NCBI RefSeq assembly: GCF_013185915.1
Contig: NZ_JAAZUH010000002.1
Span: 248,001-312,000, forward strand
Source of the DNA: Stenotrophomonas bentonitica
Lineage (GTDB): Bacteria; Pseudomonadota; Gammaproteobacteria; Xanthomonadales; Xanthomonadaceae
DNA length: 64,000 nt
Direction of reading: 5' to 3'
Shown piece by piece: positions 35,608 through 44,344 of this stretch. The position numbers and the translations under genes were made by a program. Position 1 is the first letter of the stretch. Each line of letters opens with the position of its first letter. Under the pieces are notes generated by a model. That model had not been told where the DNA came from and ran no database searches. It saw only the letters and a program-made list of their open reading frames with translations.

Positions 35608-37578
35608 ATGAACAACAACGACGCTGCGCCCAAACAGCTCACGCTCCGCGCGGTGGTGCTGGCCATCGTGCTGGCGGTGATCCTGTCGGCGGCCAACGCC
35701 TACCTGGGTCTGTTCGCCGGCCTGACCATCGCCACCGCGATCCCGGCGGCGGTGATTTCGATGGGGGTGCTGCGCCTGCTCGGCGGCGGCACGATCCTGG
35801 AGAACAACATCGTGCAGACCGGCGCCTCGGCCGGTTCGTCGATCGCCGCCGGCGTGATCTTCACGATCCCGGCGCTGGTCATCATGGGTTACTGGCCGGA
35901 CTTCAAGTACTGGTGGGTGCTCGGCATCGCCGGCCTGGGTGGCCTGCTCGGCGTGCTGTTCTCGGTGCCGCTGCGGCGTTCGATGATCGTCGAAGACCCG
36001 CTGCCGTTCCCGGAAGGCAAGGCTGCGGCCGAAGTGCTCAAGGCCGGTGAGAACCCGGGCCCCGGCCTGAAGATCCTCGCCATCTCCGCCGTGATCGGTG
36101 CGGCGGTGAAGGTTGCCGCTGCCAGCGGCATGCGCCTGATCCCGGACGCCTGGGCGACCTCGGCCTACGTGGGCAGCTCCAAGGTGACCGCGTTCATCGG
36201 CACCAACCTGTCGCCGGCGCTGCTCGGCGTGGGCTACATCGTCGGCCTGAACGTCGGCATCGTGGTGGTGTCCGGCTCGATCCTGACCTGGCACATTGCC
36301 ATTCCGCTGTACCAGGCATTCTTCCTCAACACCGATCCCGGCCTGGCCGCGTCGATCGCCACTGCTTCGTCCACCGACGCAGCGTTCGCCATCTGGAGCG
36401 CGAAGATGCGCTACCTGGGCGTGGGCGCGATGCTGATCGGCGGTATCTGGACCCTGATCTCGCTGCGCAAGTCGCTGCTCAATGGCGTCAAGAGCGGTTT
36501 CGCCGCGGCGCGCAAGAGCGGTGGCCCGGTGGTGGCGCACACCGAGCGCGACCTGCCGATGAAGTGGATGCTGGTGGCGCTGGTGGTGTTCACCCTGCCG
36601 CTGCTGGCGCTGTACCAGGCCATTGTCGGCCAGTGGCACGTCTCGATCCCGATGACCATCATCATGATCGTGGCCGGCTTCCTGTTCGTCTCGGTCTCGG
36701 CCTACCTGGCCGGCCTGATCGGCTCGTCCAACAACCCGGTCTCGGGCATCACCATCTCCACCATCCTGTTCGCCTCGGCGGTGCTGGTGGTGCTGCTGGG
36801 CAAGAGCGGCCTGACCCCGGTCGGCGTCGGCGGCGCTCCGCTGGGCGCGGTGGCGGCGATCATGATCGGCGCGGTGGTGTGCTGCGCCGCAGCGGTGGGT
36901 GGCGACAACCTGCAGGACCTCAAGGCCGGCTACATCGTCGGTGCCACTCCGTGGAAGCAGCAGCTGATGCTGGGTATCGGCGCGTTCTCGTGCGCGCTGA
37001 TCATGGCGCCGGTGCTGAACCTGCTGGCCACCGCCTACGGCATCGGTGCGCCGACCGCCGAGCATCCCAACGCGCTGGCGGCACCACAGGCCAACCTGAT
37101 GGCCTCGGTGGCCAAGGGCCTGTTCGGCGGCCAGCTGCCGTGGGACTTCATCGCCATCGGTGCGGGCATCGGTGCGGCCATCATCGCCTTCGACAGCTGG
37201 CTGAAGGCGCGCGGTTCGCGCTTCCGCGTGCCGGTGCTGGCCGCGGCCATCGGTATCTACCTGCCGCTGGAACTGATGGTGCCGATCTTCCTGGGCGGCC
37301 TGATCTCCTACCTGGTCGAGCGCTTCCACAAGGTGCGTGCCGACGATGAGGAAGGCCGCGACCGCGTGCACAAGCCGGGCGTGCTGTTCGCCGCCGGCCT
37401 GATCACCGGCGAGGCGCTGATGGGCATCGCCATTGCGATCCCGATCGTGGCCAGCGGCCGCGCCGACGTGCTGGCAGTGCCGTTCAGCCTGCCGGCCGCG
37501 CAGTGGATCGGCCTGGCCGTGCTGTTCCTGGTGGGCTGGCTGATCTACCGGACCGGCAAGAAAGCCCATTCGGCCTGA
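35608..37578 (+). CDS. OPT family oligopeptide transporter
   Basis: The 656-residue protein starts at the ATG at 35608 after CAGGGG. About 14-16 hydrophobic spans are visible. The N-terminus A-N-A-Y-L-G-L-F-A-G-L-T-I and the N-x-x-Q-T-G-A-S-A-G-S-S motif near 70 are typical of the bacterial OPT branch. The family moves small peptides or metal-chelate conjugates. A strong terminator follows. It is divergent from the POT transporter and followed by an S9 peptidase. Confidence 0.92.
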   Translation: MNNNDAAPKQLTLRAVVLAIVLAVILSAANAYLGLFAGLTIATAIPAAVISMGVLRLLGGGTILENNIVQTGASAGSSIAAGVIFTIPALVIMGYWPDFKYWWVLGIAGLGGLLGVLFSVPLRRSMIVEDPLPFPEGKAAAEVLKAGENPGPGLKILAISAVIGAAVKVAAASGMRLIPDAWATSAYVGSSKVTAFIGTNLSPALLGVGYIVGLNVGIVVVSGSILTWHIAIPLYQAFFLNTDPGLAASIATASSTDAAFAIWSAKMRYLGVGAMLIGGIWTLISLRKSLLNGVKSGFAAARKSGGPVVAHTERDLPMKWMLVALVVFTLPLLALYQAIVGQWHVSIPMTIIMIVAGFLFVSVSAYLAGLIGSSNNPVSGITISTILFASAVLVVLLGKSGLTPVGVGGAPLGAVAAIMIGAVVCCAAAVGGDNLQDLKAGYIVGATPWKQQLMLGIGAFSCALIMAPVLNLLATAYGIGAPTAEHPNALAAPQANLMASVAKGLFGGQLPWDFIAIGAGIGAAIIAFDSWLKARGSRFRVPVLAAAIGIYLPLELMVPIFLGGLISYLVERFHKVRADDEEGRDRVHKPGVLFAAGLITGEALMGIAIAIPIVASGRADVLAVPFSLPAAQWIGLAVLFLVGWLIYRTGKKAHSA

Positions 37579-37597
37579 TTCGACCGCTGATTGAACC

Positions 37598-37627
37598 CGA
37601 CAAACCCCGCTCCGGCGGGGTTTGTCG
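37598..37627 (+). terminator. Strong terminator after the OPT gene
   Basis: CGACAAACCCCGC pairs with GCGGGGTTTGTCG around a 4-base loop, 20 bases past the stop. The stem is perfect over 13 bp. Confidence 0.85.
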
Positions 37628-37635
37628 CATCTGAG

Positions 37636-37658
37636 GTAGTGCCGGCCGCCGGCCGGCA
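37636..37658. repeat. SMAG palindrome, GTAGTGCC type
   Basis: A GTAG-headed element with nested GCCGGCC arms. The same family occurs three times at 59899-60015. Confidence 0.85.
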
Positions 37659-37770
37659 ACCAAGCGGTCTTCGGCACCTCCATGTGGACCGGGTGCCATG
37701 ACGAGTGGCCTTTGCACCGGGGGCATTCGCGCCATTACCATCGGCGTTTTGCCGTTCCGCGGAGAACCCG

Positions 37771-39834
37771 ATGAAGCTTCGTTACGCCCTGTTGCCGTTG
37801 TGCCTGCTGACCGCGCTGCCGTCGCTGGCTGCCACGCGTGGCCTGGATGTGCGCGACATGATCGCGCTGGATCGGGTTTCGGCCCCGCTGCTGACCGCCG
37901 ACGGCGGCAACGTGGTGTTCGCCAAGCGCGTGCTCGGCAGTGACAGCAAGGCCAGCACCGGCCTGTTCATCCGCAACCTGCGTACCCGCGACGCCGCGCC
38001 GCCAAAGCCGCTCACCCCGGCCGGCTGGAACGTCAACTCGGCCGCGCTCTCGGCCGACGGCCAGACCGTGTACTTCCTCAGCGCCAAGGGCGGCAGCCAG
38101 CAGCTGTACGCGATGCCGCTGGCCGGCGGCGCCCCGCGCCAGCTGACCGACTTCGCGGTGGACGTGGACAGCTACCAGATCTCGCCGCAGGGCGACCGCG
38201 TGGCGTTCAGCGCCGGCGTGTTCCAGGACTGCGGTTCGGACCTGGCCTGCACCAGCAAGAAGCTCGACGCGCACAAGGCGCGCAAGAACACCGGTGAGGT
38301 GTTCGACAGCCTGTTCGTGCGGCATTGGGACACCTGGAACGACGGCCGCCGCAACACCCTGTTCGTGGCCCCGCTGCCGACCGGCAAGGCGGCCGCAGTG
38401 AAGGGCGCTTCGGCGATCAGCGCCACCCTGGCCGGCGATGCGCCGTCCAAGCCGTTCGGCGGCAATGACGATTTCACCTGGGCGCCGGACGGCAAGACCG
38501 TGGTGGCCAGCATCCGCGTGGCCGGCCGCGAAGAGGCCTGGTCGACCAACTTCGACCTGTACCGCCTGGACGCCGACGGCAAGCAGGCGCCGGTCAACCT
38601 GACCGCCGCCAACCCCGCTTGGGACGCCGGCCCGGTGTTCAGCGCCGACGGCAACACCCTGTACTACCGCGCCATGAAGCGCCCGGGCTTCGAAGCCGAC
38701 CGCTTCGGCGTGATGGCGATGGACCTGGCCTCGGGCAAGACCCGCGAAATCGCACCGGGCTGGGACCGTTCGGCCGGCGAAGTGGTGCTGTCCGAAGATG
38801 GCAAGAGCTTCTACACCGCCGCCGATGACCTGGGCGAACACCGTCTGTTCAACATCGACATCGCGACCGGCAAGGCCACCGTGGTGGCCGAGGGCGGCAG
38901 CATCGGTTCGCCGGTGATCGCCGGTGGCACGCTGGCGTACACGAAGAACAGCCTCAAGAGCGGCGACCAGATCGTGGTGGCCGGTGTCGACGGCAGCAGC
39001 CCGCGCGAGATCACCCCGAGCGCCGGCCAGATGCTGCCGGACGTGGCCTTCGGAGACTACGAGCAGTTCCAGTTCAAGGGCTGGAACAACGAAACCGTGC
39101 ACGGTTACGTGGTCAAGCCGTACAACTACCAGGAAGGCAAGAGCTACCCGGTGGCGTTCCTGATCCACGGTGGCCCGCAGGGCAGCTTCGGCAACGGCTG
39201 GAGCTACCGCTGGAACCCGCAGACCTACGCGGGCCAGGGCTACGCGGTGGTGATGATCGATTTCCACGGGTCCACCGGTTACGGCCAGGCCTTCACCGAC
39301 GCGATCAGCCAGCACTGGGGCGACCGCCCGCTGGAAGACCTGCAGAAGGGCTGGGCAGCCGCGCAGAAGCAGTATCCGTTCCTCAACGGCGACAAGGCCT
39401 GTGCGCTGGGCGCCAGCTACGGCGGCTTCATGGTCAACTGGATCGCCGGCAACTGGAACGAGCCGTGGAAGTGCCTGGTCAACCATGACGGCGTGTTCGA
39501 CCAGCGCATGATGGGCTACGCCACCGAAGAGCTGTGGTTCACCGAGTGGGAGCAGGGCGGTACGCCGTTCGCCAAGCCGGAGAACTACGAGCGCTTCAAC
39601 CCGGTCAACCACGTGGCTGACTGGAAGAAGCCGATCCTGATCATCCACGGCCAGCTCGACTTCCGCATTCCGGTCGAACAGGGCCTGGGTGCGTTCACCG
39701 CCGCGCAGCGCCAGGGCATCGAGTCGAAGTTCCTGTACTTCCCGGACGAAAACCATTGGGTGCTGAAGCCGCAGAACAGCGTGCAGTGGCATGACACGGT
39801 GAACGGCTGGCTGAAGCAGCACATCGGGGAATAA
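37771..39834 (+). CDS. S9 family peptidase (acylaminoacyl/dipeptidyl type), exported
   Basis: The 687-residue protein starts at the ATG at 37771 behind GGAGAA and has a signal peptide (ends ...LPSLAA). WD-like propeller strands (A-L-S-A-D-G-Q-T-V-Y-F, W-A-P-D-G-K-T-V-V) precede the hydrolase domain. The triad is Ser549 in G-A-S-Y-G-G-F, Asp630 in Q-L-D-F-R-I-P and His662 in D-E-N-H-W-V. The G-G-P-Q-G oxyanion motif lies near 473. It resembles the dipeptidyl-peptidase 5-like enzymes of Xanthomonadaceae. It overlaps no gene; DUF819 follows after 10 bases and is probably co-transcribed. Confidence 0.93.
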   Translation: MKLRYALLPLCLLTALPSLAATRGLDVRDMIALDRVSAPLLTADGGNVVFAKRVLGSDSKASTGLFIRNLRTRDAAPPKPLTPAGWNVNSAALSADGQTVYFLSAKGGSQQLYAMPLAGGAPRQLTDFAVDVDSYQISPQGDRVAFSAGVFQDCGSDLACTSKKLDAHKARKNTGEVFDSLFVRHWDTWNDGRRNTLFVAPLPTGKAAAVKGASAISATLAGDAPSKPFGGNDDFTWAPDGKTVVASIRVAGREEAWSTNFDLYRLDADGKQAPVNLTAANPAWDAGPVFSADGNTLYYRAMKRPGFEADRFGVMAMDLASGKTREIAPGWDRSAGEVVLSEDGKSFYTAADDLGEHRLFNIDIATGKATVVAEGGSIGSPVIAGGTLAYTKNSLKSGDQIVVAGVDGSSPREITPSAGQMLPDVAFGDYEQFQFKGWNNETVHGYVVKPYNYQEGKSYPVAFLIHGGPQGSFGNGWSYRWNPQTYAGQGYAVVMIDFHGSTGYGQAFTDAISQHWGDRPLEDLQKGWAAAQKQYPFLNGDKACALGASYGGFMVNWIAGNWNEPWKCLVNHDGVFDQRMMGYATEELWFTEWEQGGTPFAKPENYERFNPVNHVADWKKPILIIHGQLDFRIPVEQGLGAFTAAQRQGIESKFLYFPDENHWVLKPQNSVQWHDTVNGWLKQHIGE

Positions 39835-39844
39835 GGACCTCCAT

Positions 39845-41080
39845 ATGCCCCTGATCCAGAACGATATCGTCGTCTTTGGTTTGATCGCCGCCACCCTTGG
39901 CGGCGTGTTCTGGACCGCCTCGCGCGAACAGGGGCTGTGGAAGCGTTTCTACACTTTCGTTCCGGCGCTGCTGCTGTGCTACATGATCCCCGGCGTCTAC
40001 AACACGGTTGGGCTGATCGATGGGCAGAACACCAGCCTGTACAACCCGGTCGCGCGTGACATCCTGCTGCCCGCCGCCCTGGTGCTGTTGACCCTGGCGG
40101 TGGACATCAAGGGCATCCTGCGGCTGGGACCGAAGCTGATCGTGATGTACCTGGGCGCTTCGCTCAGCATCATGATCGGCGCGGTGGTGGCCTTCATGCT
40201 GATGAAGTGGGTGCACCCGGAAACCGTGGCCGGCGATACCTGGTCGGGCATGGCGGCGCTGGCCGGCAGCTGGATCGGCGGCGGCGCCAACATGCTGGCC
40301 ATGCGCGAAGTGTTCGACGTCAACGCCACCACCTTCGGCCAGTTTGCAGTGGTGGACGTGGGCGTGGGCTATGTGTGGATGGCGGTGCTGATCTTCCTGG
40401 CCGGGCGCGCGGCGAAGATCGATGCCCGCACCGGGGCCGATACCTCGGCGATCGACGAGCTGAAACTGCGCATCGAGAAGTTCCAGGCCGAGCATGAGCG
40501 CGTGGCCAGCCTGACCGACCTGATGCTGATCGTGGCGGTGGCGTTTGGCACCGTGGGCCTGTCGCATGCGATTGCCGGGCCGGTCTCGGCCTGGTTCAAG
40601 GGGCACGTGGCGTGGGCATCGCAGTTCAGCCTGGACGCGCCGTTCGTGTGGGTGGTGGTGATCTCCACCACCTGCGGCCTGGCGTTGAGCTTCACCAGGG
40701 CGCGCAACCTGGAAGGGGCGGGCGCTTCGAAGCTGGGTTCGCTGTTGCTGTACTTCCTGATCGCCTGCATCGGCATGCAGATGGACCTGCTGGCGCTGCT
40801 GGAACGCCCGTGGCTGTTCGCGCTGGGCCTGATCTGGATCGTGGTGCACATCGCGCTGCTGCTGGCACTGGCGATGGCGTTGAAGGTGCCGTTCTTCTAT
40901 TTCGCGATCGGGTCGCAGTCGAACATTGGTGGGCCCGCATCGGCGCCGGTGGTGGCGGCCGCGTTCCATCCGTCGCTGGCGCCGGTGGGCGTGCTGTTGG
41001 GGACCATGGGCTATGCGACGGGCACGTACCTGGCGTACATCGTGGGGATCACGTTGCGGGCGCTGGCCGGGGCGGGGTGA
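39845..41080 (+). CDS. DUF819 family membrane permease-like protein
   Basis: The 411-residue protein has about 10-11 hydrophobic spans, with the family blocks G-S-W-I-G-G-G-A-N-M-L-A near 140 and Q-S-N-I-G-G-P-A-S-A-P near 357. The function of DUF819 is not established; such proteins look like small-solute transporters and often follow peptidase genes. AAGGA overlaps the S9 stop and serves as ribosome-binding site, so the pair is coupled. A dipeptide or amino-acid substrate is a reasonable guess from context only. Confidence 0.85.
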   Translation: MPLIQNDIVVFGLIAATLGGVFWTASREQGLWKRFYTFVPALLLCYMIPGVYNTVGLIDGQNTSLYNPVARDILLPAALVLLTLAVDIKGILRLGPKLIVMYLGASLSIMIGAVVAFMLMKWVHPETVAGDTWSGMAALAGSWIGGGANMLAMREVFDVNATTFGQFAVVDVGVGYVWMAVLIFLAGRAAKIDARTGADTSAIDELKLRIEKFQAEHERVASLTDLMLIVAVAFGTVGLSHAIAGPVSAWFKGHVAWASQFSLDAPFVWVVVISTTCGLALSFTRARNLEGAGASKLGSLLLYFLIACIGMQMDLLALLERPWLFALGLIWIVVHIALLLALAMALKVPFFYFAIGSQSNIGGPASAPVVAAAFHPSLAPVGVLLGTMGYATGTYLAYIVGITLRALAGAG

Positions 41081-41101
41081 TTCGCCTGGGTCGGGCGCCG
41101 C

Positions 41102-41163
41102 GATGACACGCATGGCGTGTCACTACGCGGTCCCCGAAGCGTAGCGACACGCCATGCGTGTCC
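41102..41163. repeat. Inverted pair of GTAGTGACACGCC-type repeats
   Basis: Two copies face each other: GATGACACGCATGGCGTGTC with CACTACGC (41102-41128), and GCGTAGCGACACGCCATGCG with TGTC (41139-41163). Each is itself a hairpin. The family recurs at 48675, 48739, 54200 and 58392. Confidence 0.85.
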
Positions 41164-41181
41164 CACGCGGTGCCGGATCGT

Positions 41182-41664
41182 TTACGGGTCCAACAACCCA
41201 CGTTCAACCAACCACGCCTTGGCATCTTCGGCATCCTGCTCGAACCACGCCTGCGTCGACCCCAACCGATACGTATACCCCCACGCATCCATGTCGGCCA
41301 TCAACCGCGCGCTGCCCACACCGGGCAGCTGCCCGGCCAGCACGATCTGCAGGTAACAGGTGGCATCTTCTTCCGGGACCGAATCGGTCGCATCGGTGTG
41401 CACCAGCGCACGCCGCTCCGGCGGCAGCACGATCAGGTGGCAGGCCTCGTGCAGCATCGAATGCACGGGGGTATCGCTGCGCACATACACGTCGCTGGCG
41501 ATGATCCCCGCTTCGGGTTCGCCCCAGTAACTCCCGGGAATCGGTGCGCCATCGGCCACGCGGTGCAGCCGCAGCGCGTGCCGGTCCAGCAACGCCACGG
41601 CGTCGTTGAAATCGATGTCGCCCACGCGGGTGACCTGCGGTTCTGCTTCGGCGGTGGCGGTCAT
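41182..41664 (-). CDS. Small zincin-like protein with an HEACH motif, after minE
   Basis: The 160-residue protein has H-E-A-C-H at 72-76 in the context S-M-L-H-E-A-C-H-L-I-V-L-P-P, matching the HExxH zinc-peptidase core. A later E-E-D-A-T-C-Y-L-Q segment (near 98-106) could provide the third ligand, in the manner of gluzincins. There is no signal peptide or span, so it is cytosolic. I recognise it as a conserved Xanthomonadaceae unknown but not as a named family. It follows minE by 51 bases on the same strand. Confidence 0.65.
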   Translation of the reverse strand: MTATAEAEPQVTRVGDIDFNDAVALLDRHALRLHRVADGAPIPGSYWGEPEAGIIASDVYVRSDTPVHSMLHEACHLIVLPPERRALVHTDATDSVPEEDATCYLQIVLAGQLPGVGSARLMADMDAWGYTYRLGSTQAWFEQDAEDAKAWLVERGLLDP

Positions 41665-41715
41665 GGCGTTTGCGTCGTGCGCCCCTTCCCGGCAGGGAAG
41701 GGGCCTTGGAATGAA

Positions 41716-41973
41716 TTACTGCTGCGGGCCTTCCGGCAGGGCCACCGAAATGTCCAGCACGTCGTGCTCACCGTCCTTGACCAGGTCCACCTTGACCGCG
41801 TCGGCGTCGATGTTCACGTACTTCTTGATCACTTCCAGCAGCTCGCGCTGCAGCAGCGGCAGGTAATCCGGGCCGCCACGGTGGCTGCGTTCCTGCGCGA
41901 TGATGATCTGCAGGCGGTTCTTGGCCGTTTCGGCGGTGGTCTTCTTGGTCTTGAGGAAATCGAACAGGCCCAT
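41716..41973 (-). CDS. minE: Cell division topological specificity factor MinE
   Basis: The 85-residue protein has the MinE layout: the membrane-targeting helix M-G-L-F-D-F-L at the N-terminus, the MinD-contacting region [14 protein letters not shown], and the dimerising C-terminal strand region. MinE drives MinD off the membrane and creates the pole-to-pole oscillation that keeps division at midcell. Its start lies 2 bases after the minD stop. Confidence 0.96.
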   Translation of the reverse strand: MGLFDFLKTKKTTAETAKNRLQIIIAQERSHRGGPDYLPLLQRELLEVIKKYVNIDADAVKVDLVKDGEHDVLDISVALPEGPQQ

Positions 41974-41975
41974 GC

Positions 41976-42785
41976 TTACCCTCCGAACAGCTTGCTGAAG
42001 AAGCCCTTCTTCTCCACCGAGGTGAAGCGCATCGGGCGCTCTTCGCCGAGGATGCGTGCCACCGCATCGCCGTATGCCTGGCCAGCGGCCGATTCCGGAT
42101 CCAGGATCACCGGCTCGCCCTTGTTGGAGGCGTTCAGCACGTCGCCCGATTCCGGGATCACGCCGATCGCCTTCAGCCCGAGCACTTCTTCCACGTCGGT
42201 GATGCTGAGCATTTCACCGGTTTCCACGCGGGCCGGGCTGTAGCGGGTCAGCAGCAGGAAGGCCGGCACGTTCTGGCCGGACTCGGCCTTGTGGGTCTTC
42301 GAGTCGAGCAGGCCGATGATGCGGTCCGAGTCGCGCACCGACGACACTTCCGGGTTCACCACGACGACGGCGCGGTCGGCGAAGTACATCGCCAGGAAGG
42401 CGCCCTTCTCGATGCCGGCCGGGGAGTCGCAGATGATGTAGTCGAAGCCGTCGGCGGCCAGGTCCTTGAGCACCTTGCCCACGCCTTCCTGGGTCAGGGC
42501 GTCCTTGTCGCGGGTCTGCGAGGCAGCCAGCACGTACAGGTTGTCGAAGCGCTTGTCCTTGATCAGGGCCTGCTTGAGGGTGGCTTCGCCGTGCACGACA
42601 TTGACGAAGTCGTACACCACGCGGCGCTCGCAGCCCATGATCAGGTCGAGGTTGCGCAGGCCGACGTCGAAGTCGATCACCGCCACCTTCTTGCCCAGTT
42701 TCGCCAGGCCGCAGGCCAAGCTGGCGCTGGAAGTGGTCTTGCCGACGCCGCCCTTGCCGGAGGTGACTACGATGATTTCAGCCAA
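41976..42785 (-). CDS. minD: Septum site-determining ATPase MinD
   Basis: The 269-residue protein has the deviant Walker [10 protein letters not shown] at residues 10-18, [10 protein letters not shown], and a C-terminal amphipathic membrane helix (G-F-F-S-K-L-F-G-G). No ATG fits: the frame reaches the conserved A-E-I-I-V-V-T-S-G with a TTG at 42785, and AGGAGAA lies 7 bases upstream of it, so the start is TTG. Any longer start would add an unrelated leader. MinD recruits MinC to the membrane. It lies between minC and minE. Confidence 0.96.
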   Translation of the reverse strand: MAEIIVVTSGKGGVGKTTSSASLACGLAKLGKKVAVIDFDVGLRNLDLIMGCERRVVYDFVNVVHGEATLKQALIKDKRFDNLYVLAASQTRDKDALTQEGVGKVLKDLAADGFDYIICDSPAGIEKGAFLAMYFADRAVVVVNPEVSSVRDSDRIIGLLDSKTHKAESGQNVPAFLLLTRYSPARVETGEMLSITDVEEVLGLKAIGVIPESGDVLNASNKGEPVILDPESAAGQAYGDAVARILGEERPMRFTSVEKKGFFSKLFGG

Positions 42786-42820
42786 AGGACTTCTCCTGAT
42801 GATTCTGTTGGGTTGCCGCG

Positions 42821-43609
42821 TCAATCCAGCGCAGCGATCTTGATCTGGTCCTGTTCCAGCCACACCTGCACGGCCTTGCCGCGCAGGTTGTCCGGGACAT
42901 CGTCCAGTACCTTGTAATGGCCGGCAATGGCGACCAGTTCAGCATGGAAGTCACGGCAGAAAATGCGCGCCGTGGTATTGCCTTGGGCACCTGCCAGGGC
43001 ACGGCCCCGCAGCGTACCGTAAATATGGATGCTGCCGTCGGCAATCACCTCGGCACCGGCGCCGACCGTCGCCATCACGGTCAGGTCGCAGTTCTCGGCG
43101 TACAGCTGCTGGCCGGAGCGGACGTTGCTGGTCTGCATGCGGCCGGGCTGCGGGGCACCGCCAGTGGCGGCCGGCGTGGCCGGGGCCGGGGCGGGCTCAG
43201 CGGCGCGCGGGCGACGGGCCGGTTCCGGGGCCGGCGCAACTGCGGCCACCGCCGGTTCGGCCTCGGCGCGCTCGTACTGGGCGCGGAACTTGGCCAGCAG
43301 GGGCACGCCCAGCTGCTGCGAGAGCAGATCGGTTTCGTTGCTGCCGTAGGCCAGTGCCACCGGCAGCACGCCGGCGCTGCGCAGGCCGTCGAGCAGGGCC
43401 TGGGCGGTGGCCACGTCGGGCATCTGGCTCAGCCCGCCGAAGTCCAGGATCACCGCGGCGCGGCCGAACAGCTTCGGCGCGCGGGCCACGCGGTCGTGCA
43501 TTTCACGGGTGAGGCGTTCCACATCGAGGGTGCGGATGCGCAGGTTGGCGATACCCACCTGGCCGATCTTCAGCTCGCCGGCCTGTTCAAAATCCATGTT
43601 TGCCGCCAC
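42821..43609 (-). CDS. minC: Septum site-determining protein MinC
   Basis: The 262-residue protein has an N-terminal FtsZ-inhibiting domain (F-E-Q-A-G-E-L-K-I-G-Q-V, A-A-V-I-L-D-F-G-G-L near 55), a Pro/Ala-rich linker (about 120-155), and the C-terminal beta-helix (V-R-S-G-Q-Q-L-Y-A-E-N-C-D-L-T-V, H-I-Y-G-T-L-R-G-R). I chose the GTG at 43609, one base after the GNAT stop codon, because M-A-x-x-M-D-F-E-Q fits Xanthomonas homologues; an ATG at 43597 is the alternative. Confidence 0.95.
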   Translation of the reverse strand: MAANMDFEQAGELKIGQVGIANLRIRTLDVERLTREMHDRVARAPKLFGRAAVILDFGGLSQMPDVATAQALLDGLRSAGVLPVALAYGSNETDLLSQQLGVPLLAKFRAQYERAEAEPAVAAVAPAPEPARRPRAAEPAPAPATPAATGGAPQPGRMQTSNVRSGQQLYAENCDLTVMATVGAGAEVIADGSIHIYGTLRGRALAGAQGNTTARIFCRDFHAELVAIAGHYKVLDDVPDNLRGKAVQVWLEQDQIKIAALD

Positions 43610-43610
43610 T

Positions 43611-44207
43611 TCAGGTCCCCGTCGGTCGAGGCGCGCGCTGCAGCTCGCGACGGTGGCCCACCCAGGGCACGTCGGGCAGCGCATCGCCGTAGGTGTCGTG
43701 CACCCATTGGTAACTGCACAGGTCCTTGAGCAGCATGCTGGCGCGCACGTCCACGTGCGGCATGTTGTTCTGGCCGACCTCGCGGAAGCCGAAGCTGCCA
43801 TGGAACAGCAGCGCCGCGTCGGCGCCATGGTCCAGGAACACCTCGCAGGTCAGCTGCGGGTAGCGCAGTTCGGCAAAGCTCTGGGCGTCGGCGTAGAACG
43901 CGCGGCCCACGCCGCCGCCACGGCGGCGGCTGGCCACCACGATGCGGTCGATATAGAAGAATTTCTGGCTCAGGTGCTGTTGGAACCAGGCGAAGTTGCT
44001 GCTGTCGTGCTGGCTGTCGCTGCCGAAGCCGATCAGGAAGCCGGCCAGGTTGCCGTCGCGCTCGGCGACGCGGAAATACTCAGCGGTATCGAAAAACAGG
44101 CGCAGCCGGGCGGCATCCAGCGGAAGGATGGCCAGGCCGGCGTTGTTGTTCAGGGCCAGGACGGAATCGAGCTCGTGCTCGCGCACGTCGCGGATGACAA
44201 TCGACAT
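43611..44207 (-). CDS. GNAT family N-acetyltransferase
   Basis: The 198-residue protein has the GNAT acetyl-CoA site R-R-R-G-G-G-V-G-R-A (near 95-104) in the usual strand-loop-helix, after Y-I-D-R-I-V-V. The acceptor is unknown. Its stop is one base from the minC start, so the Min genes are translated from a transcript that begins with this enzyme or upstream of it. Such a GNAT before minC is common in Xanthomonadaceae; I know of no proven link to division. Confidence 0.88.
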   Translation of the reverse strand: MSIVIRDVREHELDSVLALNNNAGLAILPLDAARLRLFFDTAEYFRVAERDGNLAGFLIGFGSDSQHDSSNFAWFQQHLSQKFFYIDRIVVASRRRGGGVGRAFYADAQSFAELRYPQLTCEVFLDHGADAALLFHGSFGFREVGQNNMPHVDVRASMLLKDLCSYQWVHDTYGDALPDVPWVGHRRELQRAPRPTGT

Positions 44208-44344
44208 TGTGACTCCGTGGGGTAACGCGGTTGGCCCCTCGCGGGACCCTGCCGCCGATTATTACATGGGTGGCCGGGCAGGGCACAGGCCGGGCATGAC
44301 TTCTGCCGGGGTGCAGCGGGGCAGGTTCAGCCTAAGATGCCCCC

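Noticed and set aside
37735..39894. A 719-residue minus-strand open frame opposite the S9 peptidase
   Set aside because: No domain; the plus-strand peptidase has a full catalytic triad and a ribosome-binding site.
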